This document shows, piece by piece, positions 1-8,658 of a stretch of DNA of 64,000 bases. A model generated the notes under the pieces. The model did no database searches, was not told where the DNA came from, and saw only the letters and a program-made list of their open reading frames with translations. Source of the DNA: Marinomonas pontica (GTDB lineage Bacteria > Pseudomonadota > Gammaproteobacteria > Pseudomonadales > Marinomonadaceae); NCBI RefSeq assembly GCF_026191375.1, contig NZ_JAODTL010000045.1, forward strand, positions 26,338 through 90,337. The letters run 5' to 3'. The position numbers and the translations under genes are program-made. Every line of letters starts with the position of its first letter. The first letter of the stretch is position 1.

Positions 1-1149
1 TATTTGGTTAACAACGCCAAACAAAATCCCCATATGGGCATCAATGCCCCAGCGAATTAACTTAGCAACAAGTGGGAAAGTAGCGAAATCGGCACGGCTG
101 GTAACGGTCATTGTGCTCGCATCAACAGCGACACTATCGACTTGAGTTGGCCAAGAGCGATCAATTTCGCTCACTCGCCATGCCTTATCGGTTGTGCTTG
201 AAGGTCTTATTTCTAGTTTGTTGGCATCAATTCCAGCGTCTCTTGCTGCCTTTAGTACACCATCGAATAGAACGTCAATGTTTTCAAATTTTTCTGCTGG
301 TAGCTTCATCGCAGCCATATCATGGTGACTGGCGTGATCTAAATGATCGGCATGTTCAGCAGATACCATTGTGGTATGGGAAGTAACATGAATATTTCTA
401 TCGACCGAAGGAGTAACCCAACCGATATTAGATCGCAGTGTGCCAATATTGCTGCCCGCCCATTTTGACCAAGTTAGTCCCGTGATAGAGACAAAGATCA
501 GACCAACAAAAAGACAGAGGCCGACTTGATAGTGGCGGCGACGCTTACGCAGATGTTCTGTTTTATTGGCAAACTCTGCTTTGTTTTTCTTGCCCCCTTT
601 GTACCATAGGAAAAGCCCACCGAGTGCCGCAATCCACAACCAAGAGGCTGCCAGTTCACTGTAGTAACGCCCAACTTCTCCTAAAAGGAGCTGGCGATGC
701 ATAAAGTCGATGGTGGTTCTAAGAGGCAACACACCGCTCGTACCATAAACAGGTAAGTTGCCTTTGACGTCAAGTGTGACAGGATCAACAAATATGGCTC
801 TTGCGCCTGTTAGCTGCGCATCTTGGTCAAGAAACATCACTCTTGTGGTATCGCCTTGTTCTGGGGCAGGACGAACAGCAAATAAGGTCAGGTTACTTGT
901 TAGTTGCGATTTTGCAGCGGCTATCTGTTTCGATAGAGGCTGGTTTTCGCCCACACTTTGCGTTGTTAGCACATCTTTATAAATGGCGTTTTCAAGTTGT
1001 GGCGTAATCACATAGAGGGTTCCCGTGAGTGCTGCTACAAAGATGAACGGGCCAATGAAAAGGCCAATATAGAAATGCAGTCGTGTCATTAATAGTAGTA
1101 TGGCATTTGAAGATGATTCAGATGCTTTGTTATTCGATTTTGTCGACAT
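1..1149 (-). CDS. PepSY-associated TM protein, partial (C-terminus beyond window edge)
   Basis: The frame opens at an ATG at 1149 and stays open for 383 codons to the window edge, so the C-terminus is missing. A first membrane segment lies at about residues 22-45 (motif RLHFYIGLFIGPFIF). A periplasmic region follows, then more membrane segments around SWLWIAALGGLFLWY and GLCLFVGLIFVSITGL. This is the layout of PepSY_TM proteins, which often sit beside iron or copper uptake genes and may act as membrane reductases. A stretch with many His and Met residues (HADHLDHASHHDMAAM) lies in the periplasmic part after the third membrane segment and suggests metal binding. It is probably read with the DUF2946 gene upstream. 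The family is clear; the substrate is not. Confidence 0.8.
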   Translation of the reverse strand, partial: MSTKSNNKASESSSNAILLLMTRLHFYIGLFIGPFIFVAALTGTLYVITPQLENAIYKDVLTTQSVGENQPLSKQIAAAKSQLTSNLTLFAVRPAPEQGDTTRVMFLDQDAQLTGARAIFVDPVTLDVKGNLPVYGTSGVLPLRTTIDFMHRQLLLGEVGRYYSELAASWLWIAALGGLFLWYKGGKKNKAEFANKTEHLRKRRRHYQVGLCLFVGLIFVSITGLTWSKWAGSNIGTLRSNIGWVTPSVDRNIHVTSHTTMVSAEHADHLDHASHHDMAAMKLPAEKFENIDVLFDGVLKAARDAGIDANKLEIRPSSTTDKAWRVSEIDRSWPTQVDSVAVDASTMTVTSRADFATFPLVAKLIRWGIDAHMGILFGVVNQI

Positions 1150-1238
1150 AATACTTTCTCGTCTTATAGAAAAGGGCAAAGCAACGCCTCTGAGTAAAAA
1201 CTCACTTTTCTATCATTAGGTATGGCGCACACAAATAC

Positions 1239-1261
1239 ATCTGTTCATGTATGAATCAGAT
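1239..1261. repeat. imperfect inverted repeat in the gap between PepSY-TM and DUF2946 genes
   Basis: The arms ATCTGTTCAT and ATGAATCAGAT pair over ten bases with one bulged base. The repeat sits about 90 bases upstream of the PepSY-TM start. It could be an operator or a weak hairpin. I do not recognise it as a known regulator box. Confidence 0.3.
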
Positions 1262-1296
1262 TGTTTTGTGTCAATTTTTATCATGGTTTCTATGAG

Positions 1297-1803
1297 TTAG
1301 AGCGCGATGGTAGGTGGTGCTCTGGGGAGAATTGAGGTGAGGGGCACATGGTATTTGTGCGAAATGGTCGTCGTTACCGTGTTTGGGTAACGATCCTGAG
1401 TCAGGGGAATGAGTTCGAAGGTTTTGGTATCGATCCAGTTTAAATGAAAGAGCAGTGAGCAATAGCCGCAGACCTCCAAGAGATTGGCGCTTTCGCCGTG
1501 CCCTTGATGTCCTTGGTGTTGATGGTGGCTGCCATGTGCAGAGTTAGCCGATTTACGGTTTGCCTGCTCGGAAAGCATGTTTGCATGGTCATGATTGCTC
1601 ATTGTCATGCTTTCGCTTGTCATGCCAGCCATCGACATTTGCATCGACATAGTGCTTGGCTGGGATGAAAGCGCGTTGCTTACTTGAGAGAACAGAGGCC
1701 CAAAATAAATAAGAAAAACAGCAAAAAAGGAAACGCACGCCGCAAAGTGAGCGTGTCTGCTTCTGAATCTTTTTGGTTTTGGGCTACAGAGTGTCAGGAG
1801 CAA
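1297..1803 (-). CDS. DUF2946 family protein, His/Met-rich, probable copper-related
   Basis: This 168-residue frame starts at a TTG at 1803, because no ATG or GTG is in frame before the upstream stop; the start is therefore uncertain. One hydrophobic segment lies near the N-terminus (about residues 22-42). A Met-rich stretch (MQMSMAGMTSESMTMS) and a His-rich stretch (HGSHHQHQGHQGHGES) follow, then a C-terminal CGYC motif with SLLFHL. DUF2946 genes occur next to copper-transport and TonB-receptor genes, and the Met/His content fits extracytoplasmic copper binding. That role is inferred. The next gene downstream, a PepSY-TM protein, has a similar His/Met insert. Confidence 0.65.
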   Translation of the reverse strand: MLLTLCSPKPKRFRSRHAHFAACVSFFAVFLIYFGPLFSQVSNALSSQPSTMSMQMSMAGMTSESMTMSNHDHANMLSEQANRKSANSAHGSHHQHQGHQGHGESANLLEVCGYCSLLFHLNWIDTKTFELIPLTQDRYPNTVTTTISHKYHVPLTSILPRAPPTIAL

Positions 1804-1833
1804 GGCGTGCGTATCTTCACTAAAAAATTGGGT

Positions 1834-2202
1834 TTAGCTTTGTAAGTCAGCAGCGTGTTCTTCAGCAGAAGAGACAATGCATTCGCCAGCAAGGTTAGGA
1901 GCAACGCCCACAGAGAAACCATCGTTTTGCATGCCTGGAAGCCATTTTTCGGCCCAATCAACAGCATTGATTTCTAAGCTATTAAATCCTTGATAATCTT
2001 TCTTGCCCCATGCCGCTGCTAACGCTTCTGCTGGCCAAATAGGCAATACTTTGTCGCTGCCCAGGTCGATTATCAAACAACCTTCAGCGTCAGCCAGTGT
2101 CCAGATAGACGCGCCTTTTTTAACAAGGTTTAACACGTGGTCGTAACGTTCACTGCTAGGCAAACGGTAAAAAGTATCATCAAGAAGGATAGGGCTAGAC
2201 AT
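1834..2202 (-). CDS. DUF2750 domain protein
   Basis: A 122-residue soluble protein with an ATG start. It has no signal peptide or membrane segment. The pattern of W and G residues (SIWTLADAEGCLII, LPIWPAEALAAAWG, WLPGM) matches the DUF2750 family as I recall it. These are small proteins of unknown function in which the W-P-A/E core is conserved. Its stop lies 30 bases before the DUF2946 gene on the same strand, so the two may share a transcript. No function can be given. Confidence 0.65.
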   Translation of the reverse strand: MSSPILLDDTFYRLPSSERYDHVLNLVKKGASIWTLADAEGCLIIDLGSDKVLPIWPAEALAAAWGKKDYQGFNSLEINAVDWAEKWLPGMQNDGFSVGVAPNLAGECIVSSAEEHAADLQS

Positions 2203-2244
2203 TGGTTTGGCTCAGTTCGGTAAGATAAAAAACGCGATCTTATC

Positions 2245-2291
2245 ACATTGATTAAAAGGAATGACCTATTCCGTTCCGCTTTAATCAATGT
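2245..2291. repeat. 12-bp perfect inverted repeat between adenine deaminase and DUF2750 genes
   Basis: ACATTGATTAAA (2245-2256) and TTTAATCAATGT (2280-2291) are perfect inverted copies. The inner bases AGGAAT and ATTCC can extend the hairpin. It lies 18 bases after the adenine deaminase stop, where a terminator is expected, but no T-run follows directly. It is also just upstream of the DUF2750 gene and could be an operator. Confidence 0.5.
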
Positions 2292-2309
2292 AACAAGCAA
2301 AAAAGAGGT

Positions 2310-3326
2310 TTAAGCGAACAGCGTATTCAAATGTTTTAAATGCATTGCTTTAGTGTCTTCTGCCATCCAGCTGCCTGTGATGCCATTTTCAGCAAGTTGA
2401 AATAACTCCTCTTTGCTGATGTTGGTGTTGCGAATCAACGAAGCGTAATTATCATTCATGTAGCCACCAAAATAAGCCGGGTCATCCGAATTTACTGTGG
2501 CGTGAAGTCCTAAAGCAAGCATCTGCTTGATCGGGTGGTCTTTCATGTCATTGACAACGCACAGCTTTAGATTGGAAAGTGGGCAAACAGTCAGTGTCAA
2601 ATTACGCTGTTTGATGGTCTGAATAAGTTTGTCGTCTTCAAGTGCTCTATTGCCGTGATCAATGCGTTCTACTCCGACTTGATCGATGGCTTGCCATACA
2701 TAGTCTGGTGGCCCTTCTTCTCCTGCGTGAGCGGTGACTTTTAGACCAAGGCTTTTACAGCTCTCAAAAACGCGTAAGAATTTTTCAGGCGGGTGACCCA
2801 CTTCGGAACTGTCTAATCCAACGCCATCAATCCAAGCCAAATAGGGCTTAGCCAGTTCTAATGTCTCAAAAGCACTTTCTTCGCTTAGGTGTCTCAGGAA
2901 GGACATAATAAGTTTGGATGTCATGCCCCATTTTTTTTCCGCGTCTTGGAGCGCGTTATGGATGCCTTTTATTTGAACGTCAAACGCAACACCACGAGAC
3001 AAGTGACCTTGTGGGTCAAAGAAAATCTCGACGTGCACGACGTTTTCGCTGTGAACTTTTTCTAAATACGCCATGGTTAGGTCATAAAAATCGACTTCAT
3101 GAAGAAGCACTGACATGCCTTGATAATAAAGGTCTAGAAAGTCTTGTAGGTTGGTGAACTGGTAGGCTGCTTTTAAGGCTTCAACGGTTGAGTATTTCAG
3201 TTCAACGTTATTGCGTTGCGCGATAGCAAACATCTGCTCAGGCTCAAAGGTACCTTCAATGTGCAAATGAAGCTCGGTCTTTGGCATTGCCTTTGATAAC
3301 TCGATCAGTGTGTTTGTTGTGTTCAT
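2310..3326 (-). CDS. adenine deaminase (adenosine deaminase superfamily)
   Basis: It should convert adenine to hypoxanthine and ammonia. The ATG at 3326 (MNTTNTLIELS) is preferred over one 99 bases upstream, because AAGGT sits before it and family homology begins there; this gives 338 residues. Metal ligands are visible: HLHIEG (His20, His22), TAHAGEEG, RIDHGNR and NSDDPAYFGG. The segment SSEVGHPPEKF is typical of bacterial adenine deaminases such as Pseudomonas PA0148 rather than adenosine deaminases, so adenine is the likely substrate. It is the last gene of the nucleoside/purine ABC transporter operon. The specificity call rests on one motif remembered from the family. Confidence 0.85.
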   Translation of the reverse strand: MNTTNTLIELSKAMPKTELHLHIEGTFEPEQMFAIAQRNNVELKYSTVEALKAAYQFTNLQDFLDLYYQGMSVLLHEVDFYDLTMAYLEKVHSENVVHVEIFFDPQGHLSRGVAFDVQIKGIHNALQDAEKKWGMTSKLIMSFLRHLSEESAFETLELAKPYLAWIDGVGLDSSEVGHPPEKFLRVFESCKSLGLKVTAHAGEEGPPDYVWQAIDQVGVERIDHGNRALEDDKLIQTIKQRNLTLTVCPLSNLKLCVVNDMKDHPIKQMLALGLHATVNSDDPAYFGGYMNDNYASLIRNTNISKEELFQLAENGITGSWMAEDTKAMHLKHLNTLFA

Positions 3327-3444
3327 TAGGTTACCTTTTATTTGGCTGTAACGACTTTGTTTTACTTGGCGTTTAATTCTTAGATATAGCGAGAAAAACG
3401 GAGAAAAGGGTATTGATTGCGTCACTTGTAAAAAAGCAGGGGAA

Positions 3445-3471
3445 TATACAGCCAGCGTCGCTGGCTGTATA
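3445..3471 (-). terminator. 27-base perfect hairpin after the BMP gene
   Basis: The 13-base arms TATACAGCCAGCG and CGCTGGCTGTATA surround a single central base. It lies between the BMP-protein stop and the adenine deaminase start. On the minus strand a T-run (TTTTTT) appears only about ten bases later. It may be a partial terminator or an mRNA-stabilising hairpin that lowers deaminase expression relative to the binding protein. Confidence 0.55.
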
Positions 3472-3485
3472 TAGGTCTATTCGGT

Positions 3486-4553
3486 TTAGCGAGGAATTTC
3501 GTCAGTGATGCCTTCGACATACCAGTTAACCTGAGCCAGCTCGACATCCGTTAACGAATGATTGGCAGGAACCGCAACGTTGCCTTTGTTGTCTTTGATC
3601 GGGCCTGTGAACGGTTTGAATTCACCAGATTTGATAGACGCTAAAGTTGCATCAATTTTAGCGCGAACATCTTTAGGGAGGTTCGGGTTAATAGAGGCAA
3701 GTGTTAGCATGTCGTCTTGGAATCCACCCCAGAAATCTTTAGATTCCCATGTGCCATCCATAACCGCTTGAACTTGTTTGATGTAATAAGGGGCCCAGTC
3801 ATCACGTACTGAGAAGATGTGAGCGTTAGGGGCAAATTTGCTCTGATCGGATGCTTGACCGATCGCACGTAAGCCACGCTTTTCGGCGGCAATTAGAGGA
3901 GCTGGGCTATCAGTATGTTGTAGCATAACGTCTACACCCTGATCCATTAAGGCGTTAGCAGCATCCGTTTCTTTACCTGGATCATACCAAGTGTTCGCCC
4001 AAACGATTTTCATTTTTACGTCTGGATTGACGCTTTTCGCACCCATATAAGCGGCATTGATGTCGCGAATAACTTCAGGGATTGGGAATGAGCCAATGTA
4101 GCCAATGGTGTTGGTTTTGGTCATCATGCCCGCGGTTACGCCCGAAATATAACGTCCTTCATAAGTACGCAAAACATACGTACCTAGGTTTTTAGACAGT
4201 TTGTACCCTGTTGCGTGTTCGAAGGTAACTTTCGGGAAGCGCTTCGCGACTTTTACTGTTGGGTTCATGAATCCAAAAGACGTGGTGAAAATCAGATCGT
4301 TGCCCGCTTTTGCCAACTGTGTAATAACTCGTTCAGCGTCCGCGCCTTCAGGCACGTTTTCTACGTAAGTGGTTTTTACTTTGTCACCAAAATATTCTTC
4401 TAAGCCTTTTCGACCCATGTCATGTTCGTAGCTCCAGCCTAAATCACCCACTGGGCCAACATAAACAAAGCCCACTTTTAACGGCTCTGCAGCTTGTATT
4501 GCACTTGCTCCAGCCAAAAGCCCCAGACTAACCAGTAAACTTTTCAGTTTCAT
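3486..4553 (-). CDS. BMP-family ABC transporter substrate-binding protein (purine/nucleoside type)
   Basis: A 355-residue periplasmic binding protein. The signal peptide MKLKSLLVSLGLLAGASAIQA is cleaved before AEPLKVGFVYVG. The opening motif VGFVYVGPVGDLGWSYEHD and the later GTYVLRTYEGRYISGVTAGMM are those of the Bmp/PnrA family, whose members bind purine nucleosides or related ligands. There is no lipobox Cys, as expected for a free periplasmic protein in a Gram-negative cell. It is followed by adenine deaminase and preceded by two permeases and an ATPase in one operon. The family is certain; the exact ligand is inferred from the neighbours to be a purine base or nucleoside. Confidence 0.88.
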   Translation of the reverse strand: MKLKSLLVSLGLLAGASAIQAAEPLKVGFVYVGPVGDLGWSYEHDMGRKGLEEYFGDKVKTTYVENVPEGADAERVITQLAKAGNDLIFTTSFGFMNPTVKVAKRFPKVTFEHATGYKLSKNLGTYVLRTYEGRYISGVTAGMMTKTNTIGYIGSFPIPEVIRDINAAYMGAKSVNPDVKMKIVWANTWYDPGKETDAANALMDQGVDVMLQHTDSPAPLIAAEKRGLRAIGQASDQSKFAPNAHIFSVRDDWAPYYIKQVQAVMDGTWESKDFWGGFQDDMLTLASINPNLPKDVRAKIDATLASIKSGEFKPFTGPIKDNKGNVAVPANHSLTDVELAQVNWYVEGITDEIPR

Positions 4554-4628
4554 TTTTTGCTCCTTTTATGCCTTCCGGCGTTTTTTATGTAATAACTCAT
4601 AAACAAAATGCAAAAACGAATGCCTCGT

Positions 4629-5561
4629 TTACGCCATTTGTCTTGGATCAAACGGCTTGCCCAGTGATCGAGGGGCGAGCAGTTTTTCTTTAAATTGATC
4701 TGCGCTGATAATAACCATGACGATAACCGTCGCAACATAAGGCAACATGGCGAGCAAATTGGGAGATATAGACCAGCCCAAACCTTGAAGAACCAAATGC
4801 ATAATGCTCGCCAACCCAAATAAATACGCCCCTAGCATGATTCTACCAACGCGCCATGAGGCGAACACCACTAACGCAAGCGCAATCCAGCCGCGCCCCG
4901 CTGTCATGTTTTCTACCCACATTGGTGTATAAACGAGTGACATGTAGGCGCCGGCCATTCCTGCCATTACGCCGCCAAACATCACGGATAAATAACGAAC
5001 GCGCAACACTTTAATGCCGATCGCATTGGCGGCATGGGGGTTCTCGCCAACGGCTTTAAGGGTTAAGCCGATTCTGGTTTTATTGACCACATAAAGAAGG
5101 GCGAAAGTGATGGCAAAAGAGGAATAGACCAGTATGTCGTGAGTGAACAAGATCTTCCCTATAAAAGGGATGTCACTTAACAACGGAATAGCAATAGGCT
5201 GAAAGCCTTGGATGGTTTGTCCAACAACGCCAGAGCCGACAAAGGCGCTCAATCCGGTGCCAAAGATGGTTAGGGCCAGTCCAGTTGCCACTTGATTGGC
5301 GCCTAAGTGCAGTACAAGAGCGGCAAATATCAGGCTCATAAGGCAACCCATAAGCATCGCGGCAAGCACGCCTAAACCGGCGCTGCCAGTGCCGTAAGCG
5401 GCCAGAAACCCGACAACAGCGCCCATTAGCATCATGCCTTCTTGGCCAAGATTCAACACGCCAGATTTCTCACAGATGAGTTCGCCTAATGCGATAAACA
5501 GAAGCGGGGTGCCGGTTTTGATGGCGGCAAACAAAATTTGTACGATTAGATCCGAGTCCAT
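4629..5561 (-). CDS. ABC transporter permease, nucleoside/BMP type (second permease)
   Basis: A 310-residue integral membrane protein with about eight to ten hydrophobic segments. The start MDSDLIVQILFAAIKTGTPL and the motifs GELICEKSGVLNLGQEGMML and AVGENPHAANAIGI are characteristic of the YufQ-like branch of the BPD_transp_2 permeases. It ends 75 bases before the BMP gene and starts nine bases after the other permease. It should form the membrane channel with that permease, energised by the tandem ATPase upstream. Confidence 0.88.
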   Translation of the reverse strand: MDSDLIVQILFAAIKTGTPLLFIALGELICEKSGVLNLGQEGMMLMGAVVGFLAAYGTGSAGLGVLAAMLMGCLMSLIFAALVLHLGANQVATGLALTIFGTGLSAFVGSGVVGQTIQGFQPIAIPLLSDIPFIGKILFTHDILVYSSFAITFALLYVVNKTRIGLTLKAVGENPHAANAIGIKVLRVRYLSVMFGGVMAGMAGAYMSLVYTPMWVENMTAGRGWIALALVVFASWRVGRIMLGAYLFGLASIMHLVLQGLGWSISPNLLAMLPYVATVIVMVIISADQFKEKLLAPRSLGKPFDPRQMA

Positions 5562-5570
5562 AAGTGGCTC

Positions 5571-6638
5571 CTAGTTTGTCGCATGATTTGAAAAGGCGAG
5601 GCGATTATTAATGAAAAAATCACAAGCCAGAAGAAAGAACAATAAAACGCCTTGAAACATACTGACGACGGCGACAGGGATGCCCATTTCGATTTGCGCT
5701 AAGTCTCCGCCCATATAAAGTACCGCCATAAAGATCGCGGCCAAAATGGCTCCAATAGGGTGAAGCCTGCCGAGATAAGCGACGATGATGGCAGAATAAC
5801 CATAGCCGGGGGAAACGTTTGGAACCAATTGGCCAATGGGGCCTGTGGTTTCACTCACTCCTGCTAAGCCAGCTAGTGCGCCAGCAAATAGCATGACCAG
5901 CCAGCTGAGTTTTTTGCTGCTAAAGCCGGCGTATCTTGCGGCGGGCTCATCAGCACCAAATACTTGTATTTGAAAACCCAAATGCGTTTTGCTTAGGATA
6001 AACCAGCCGATCACACCTGACAGGATGGCGAAGACAATCCCAAGATGGATTCGGCTGCTGTCAAAGAGTGTGGGCAATAACGTCGCATCAGAAAACATAG
6101 CCGATTCGGGGAAGCCAAAACCTTGTGGATCACGAAGCGGACCATGAACCGCCCATATCAAAAGATACAAAGCAATATAGTTAAACATGATGGTGGTTAA
6201 GATGAGATTCGAGTTAAATTTCAGCTTCAAGAATGTCGGAATCGCGGCCCAAATCATTCCAGACGCGATGCCCGCCAGTAACGTGATCGGCAATGCAAAG
6301 GCAGATTCAGAATCGACAAAGTAAAGTGCCATCGCAGATCCACCCAATGCGCCTGCCAGCAGTTGCCCCTCCGCACCGATGTTCCACATGTTGGCTCGAT
6401 AGCAGAGTGATAGGCCAACGGCGCACAGTAATAAAGGCCCCATCTTGACGAACATTTCGCCAATGTTGTAGCTGTCGGCCAATGGCGCTATCAATAAAAC
6501 GTGCAATGCTTGAGTAGGCGACTTTCCAATGGCTGAGAAAAGAATGCCGCCAAATATTAAGGTTAAAACGATGGCGAGCAGCGGCGAAGCGATTTTCATC
6601 ATTGAGCTTGGCTCAGTGCGAGCTTGAATGCGGATCAT
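5571..6638 (-). CDS. ABC transporter permease, nucleoside/BMP type (first permease)
   Basis: A 355-residue integral membrane protein of the YufP-like branch. A cytoplasmic N-terminus of about 17 residues precedes the first membrane segment (SPLLAIVLTLIFGGILFSAI). The permease motif LCYRANMWNIGAEGQLLAGA and the EAA-like region VFGADEPAARYAGF are present. Its ATG overlaps the stop of the ATPase gene by four bases, which suggests translational coupling. Together with the second permease it forms the heterodimeric channel. Confidence 0.88.
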   Translation of the reverse strand: MIRIQARTEPSSMMKIASPLLAIVLTLIFGGILFSAIGKSPTQALHVLLIAPLADSYNIGEMFVKMGPLLLCAVGLSLCYRANMWNIGAEGQLLAGALGGSAMALYFVDSESAFALPITLLAGIASGMIWAAIPTFLKLKFNSNLILTTIMFNYIALYLLIWAVHGPLRDPQGFGFPESAMFSDATLLPTLFDSSRIHLGIVFAILSGVIGWFILSKTHLGFQIQVFGADEPAARYAGFSSKKLSWLVMLFAGALAGLAGVSETTGPIGQLVPNVSPGYGYSAIIVAYLGRLHPIGAILAAIFMAVLYMGGDLAQIEMGIPVAVVSMFQGVLLFFLLACDFFINNRLAFSNHATN

Positions 6639-8185
6639 GACTTGGCCCCTTTAAAGTCGTTATTGCTGTTGATAAAAGTGCCAGCCATCCATTGTCCTAT
6701 TTGATCAATATTGGTGGATTCTGTTTTTACTACTGGCGAAAGATGTCCGTCACACACGGCGGCCATACGATCAGCTAATAAAAACAGTTCATCTATGTCT
6801 TCGGAAATCAGCAAAATGGCCGCGCCTTGATCTCGCAGCGCCAGTAACGCTTGGTGGATGGCAAGAGCGGCACCAACATCCACACCCCAGGTTGGGTGGG
6901 CGCAGATCAATACTTTGGGGTTTTGGCCGATTTCACGTCCCATGATAAATTTTTGTAAATTACCGCCGCTTAGGCTTTTGGCTTCGGAAAATTCACCGTG
7001 ACACTTTACTTTGTATTTGGCGATGAGCGTTTCGGTGTATTTTTGGATGCTTGGCCAGTCAACCAATCCCTTTTTAATAAAGCCATCGCTGTGGGTTAGT
7101 AGCGTGTTTTCCGTCAGGCTCATGTCTGGCACAGCACCGCGGCCTAAGCGTTCTTCTGGCACGTACGCCATGCCCAATTTTCTTCTGTCCCCCGCATGTA
7201 GGTGGCCAATGGCTTTGTCTTCAAGGGTCAGACTGTTTTTTACATCCCGTTCGTCTTCGCCGCTAATAATGGCCATTAGTTCGTCTTGGCCATTGCCTGC
7301 AACCCCCGCGACCCCTAATATTTCGCCGGATTTTAGTTCGAAACTTATGTCTTTTAATGATGTGCCGAAAGGCTGTTTTGCAGGCAGAGATAAGCAGTTG
7401 ACATTGAAGAGAGACTTTGTGCCTATCTTTTTAGCGTAACCTGCGTCCTGTTCTGCCAAGTCGCCTACCATCATTTTTGCGATGGAGGCGGGCGTTTCTT
7501 CCTGTGGAACACAGGTTTCAACGACTCTACCGCCCCGCAAAATGGTGGCTTTATGGCAAATCTCAGTGACTTCATGAAGCTTGTGGCTGATAAATAAAAT
7601 GCTGCAGCCTTCTTTTGACAGTGTGCGCAATACGTCAAACAATCCAGCGACTTCTTGTGGTGTGAGCACCGAGGTAGGTTCGTCAAGTATCAGCAGTTTT
7701 ACGGATTGGACAAGACAACGCATGATCTCCACTCGTTGTCTTTCACCAATAGAAAGCGAATGAACATAACGGTCAGGGTTCACGTTTAAGCCGTATTCTT
7801 TAGAAAGTTGTACGATTCGTTCGGCCAAATTTCCAATGGCATTGAGTTGAGTTTTGCTTAGGCACAGCTCAATGTTTTGGCTGACGGTGAGTGTCTCAAA
7901 CAAGGAGAAATGTTGGAACACCATGCCGATGCCCAAATCCCGTGCAATCGAAGGGGACTTGATGCTGACTTCACGACCATCCCATATGATGTCGCCTTTG
8001 TCGGGCGAAACGACACCATAAATGGTTTTTACCAGGGTGCTTTTACCTGCACCATTTTCCCCCAATAGCGCGTGAATTTCTCCAGGCATTAGGCTGATGC
8101 TGATGTCATCATTAGCAAGGCAACCTGGATATTGTTTGGTAATACTCACAAGCTCTAAGCGTGATACCAAATTGCTTCTTTTCAA
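6635..8185 (-). CDS. ABC transporter ATP-binding protein, tandem NBD, nucleoside/BMP type
   Basis: A 516-residue protein with two nucleotide-binding domains. The first has Walker A GENGAGKST (about residue 42), signature LSIGERQRVEI and Walker B LLILDEPTSVLT. The second has a degenerate Walker A (GVAGNGQDELM) and signature LSGGNLQKFIMGREI, as usual for sugar/nucleoside-type tandem ATPases such as YufO. It is the first gene of the operon transporter-permeases-binding protein-adenine deaminase. It powers import through the two permeases downstream. Confidence 0.9.
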   Translation of the reverse strand: MKRSNLVSRLELVSITKQYPGCLANDDISISLMPGEIHALLGENGAGKSTLVKTIYGVVSPDKGDIIWDGREVSIKSPSIARDLGIGMVFQHFSLFETLTVSQNIELCLSKTQLNAIGNLAERIVQLSKEYGLNVNPDRYVHSLSIGERQRVEIMRCLVQSVKLLILDEPTSVLTPQEVAGLFDVLRTLSKEGCSILFISHKLHEVTEICHKATILRGGRVVETCVPQEETPASIAKMMVGDLAEQDAGYAKKIGTKSLFNVNCLSLPAKQPFGTSLKDISFELKSGEILGVAGVAGNGQDELMAIISGEDERDVKNSLTLEDKAIGHLHAGDRRKLGMAYVPEERLGRGAVPDMSLTENTLLTHSDGFIKKGLVDWPSIQKYTETLIAKYKVKCHGEFSEAKSLSGGNLQKFIMGREIGQNPKVLICAHPTWGVDVGAALAIHQALLALRDQGAAILLISEDIDELFLLADRMAAVCDGHLSPVVKTESTNIDQIGQWMAGTFINSNNDFKGAKS

Positions 8186-8658
8186 TGTTCTGGCACCTTA
8201 TTTAATGTAATGGACATCTATACATGGCATCTAGTATGAAATATACGACAGTTTTCAATTTGACGCGCACCGTTTTGGGTTTGCTTGTGTTTTGTTTTGG
8301 TGCGCAATGTCGCGTTTTTTTGTATATTTGACCGATTAGTTAATGTTTTGTGTTTTTAGTTGTTTGTGTGTCTGTTACTAATCAAATTCCATGCCAATGA
8401 GTCGACTCAATCTGTACGCCTTATTTGTGACTAAGGTGGCAATGGCGCCATGATATTGTGCTGATTATTCTTTGCTTCCAAGCGGATTGGTCTAAACTTT
8501 ATGACCTGTCGGTATTACTCGCCATAATGAATAGAAATAGAGGCGGCTTTTCTGTAAAGTACGTGCTTTCGCCTGCACATTATAGAAGCCTGTTTTCGCA
8601 TATAATAGTTGGTAAGCATAACAACATAAGCTTGATTGTTTTTAATACAGATAAATGA
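8186..8658. other. 473-base intergenic region between two divergent genes
   Basis: It must hold the promoters of the purine ABC operon (minus) and the GGDEF gene (plus). It is T-rich on the plus strand at 8260-8360. A 12-base perfect palindrome, TGAGTCGACTCA, lies at 8398-8409 and could be an operator. An open frame of 66 codons at 8458 has no recognisable domain and no good ribosome site, so I do not call it a gene. I found no promoter that I would defend. Confidence 0.5.

Noticed and set aside
8458..8658. 66-codon open frame before the GGDEF gene
   Set aside because: No ribosome site, no known domain, and it ends where the GGDEF gene begins; it is probably chance.
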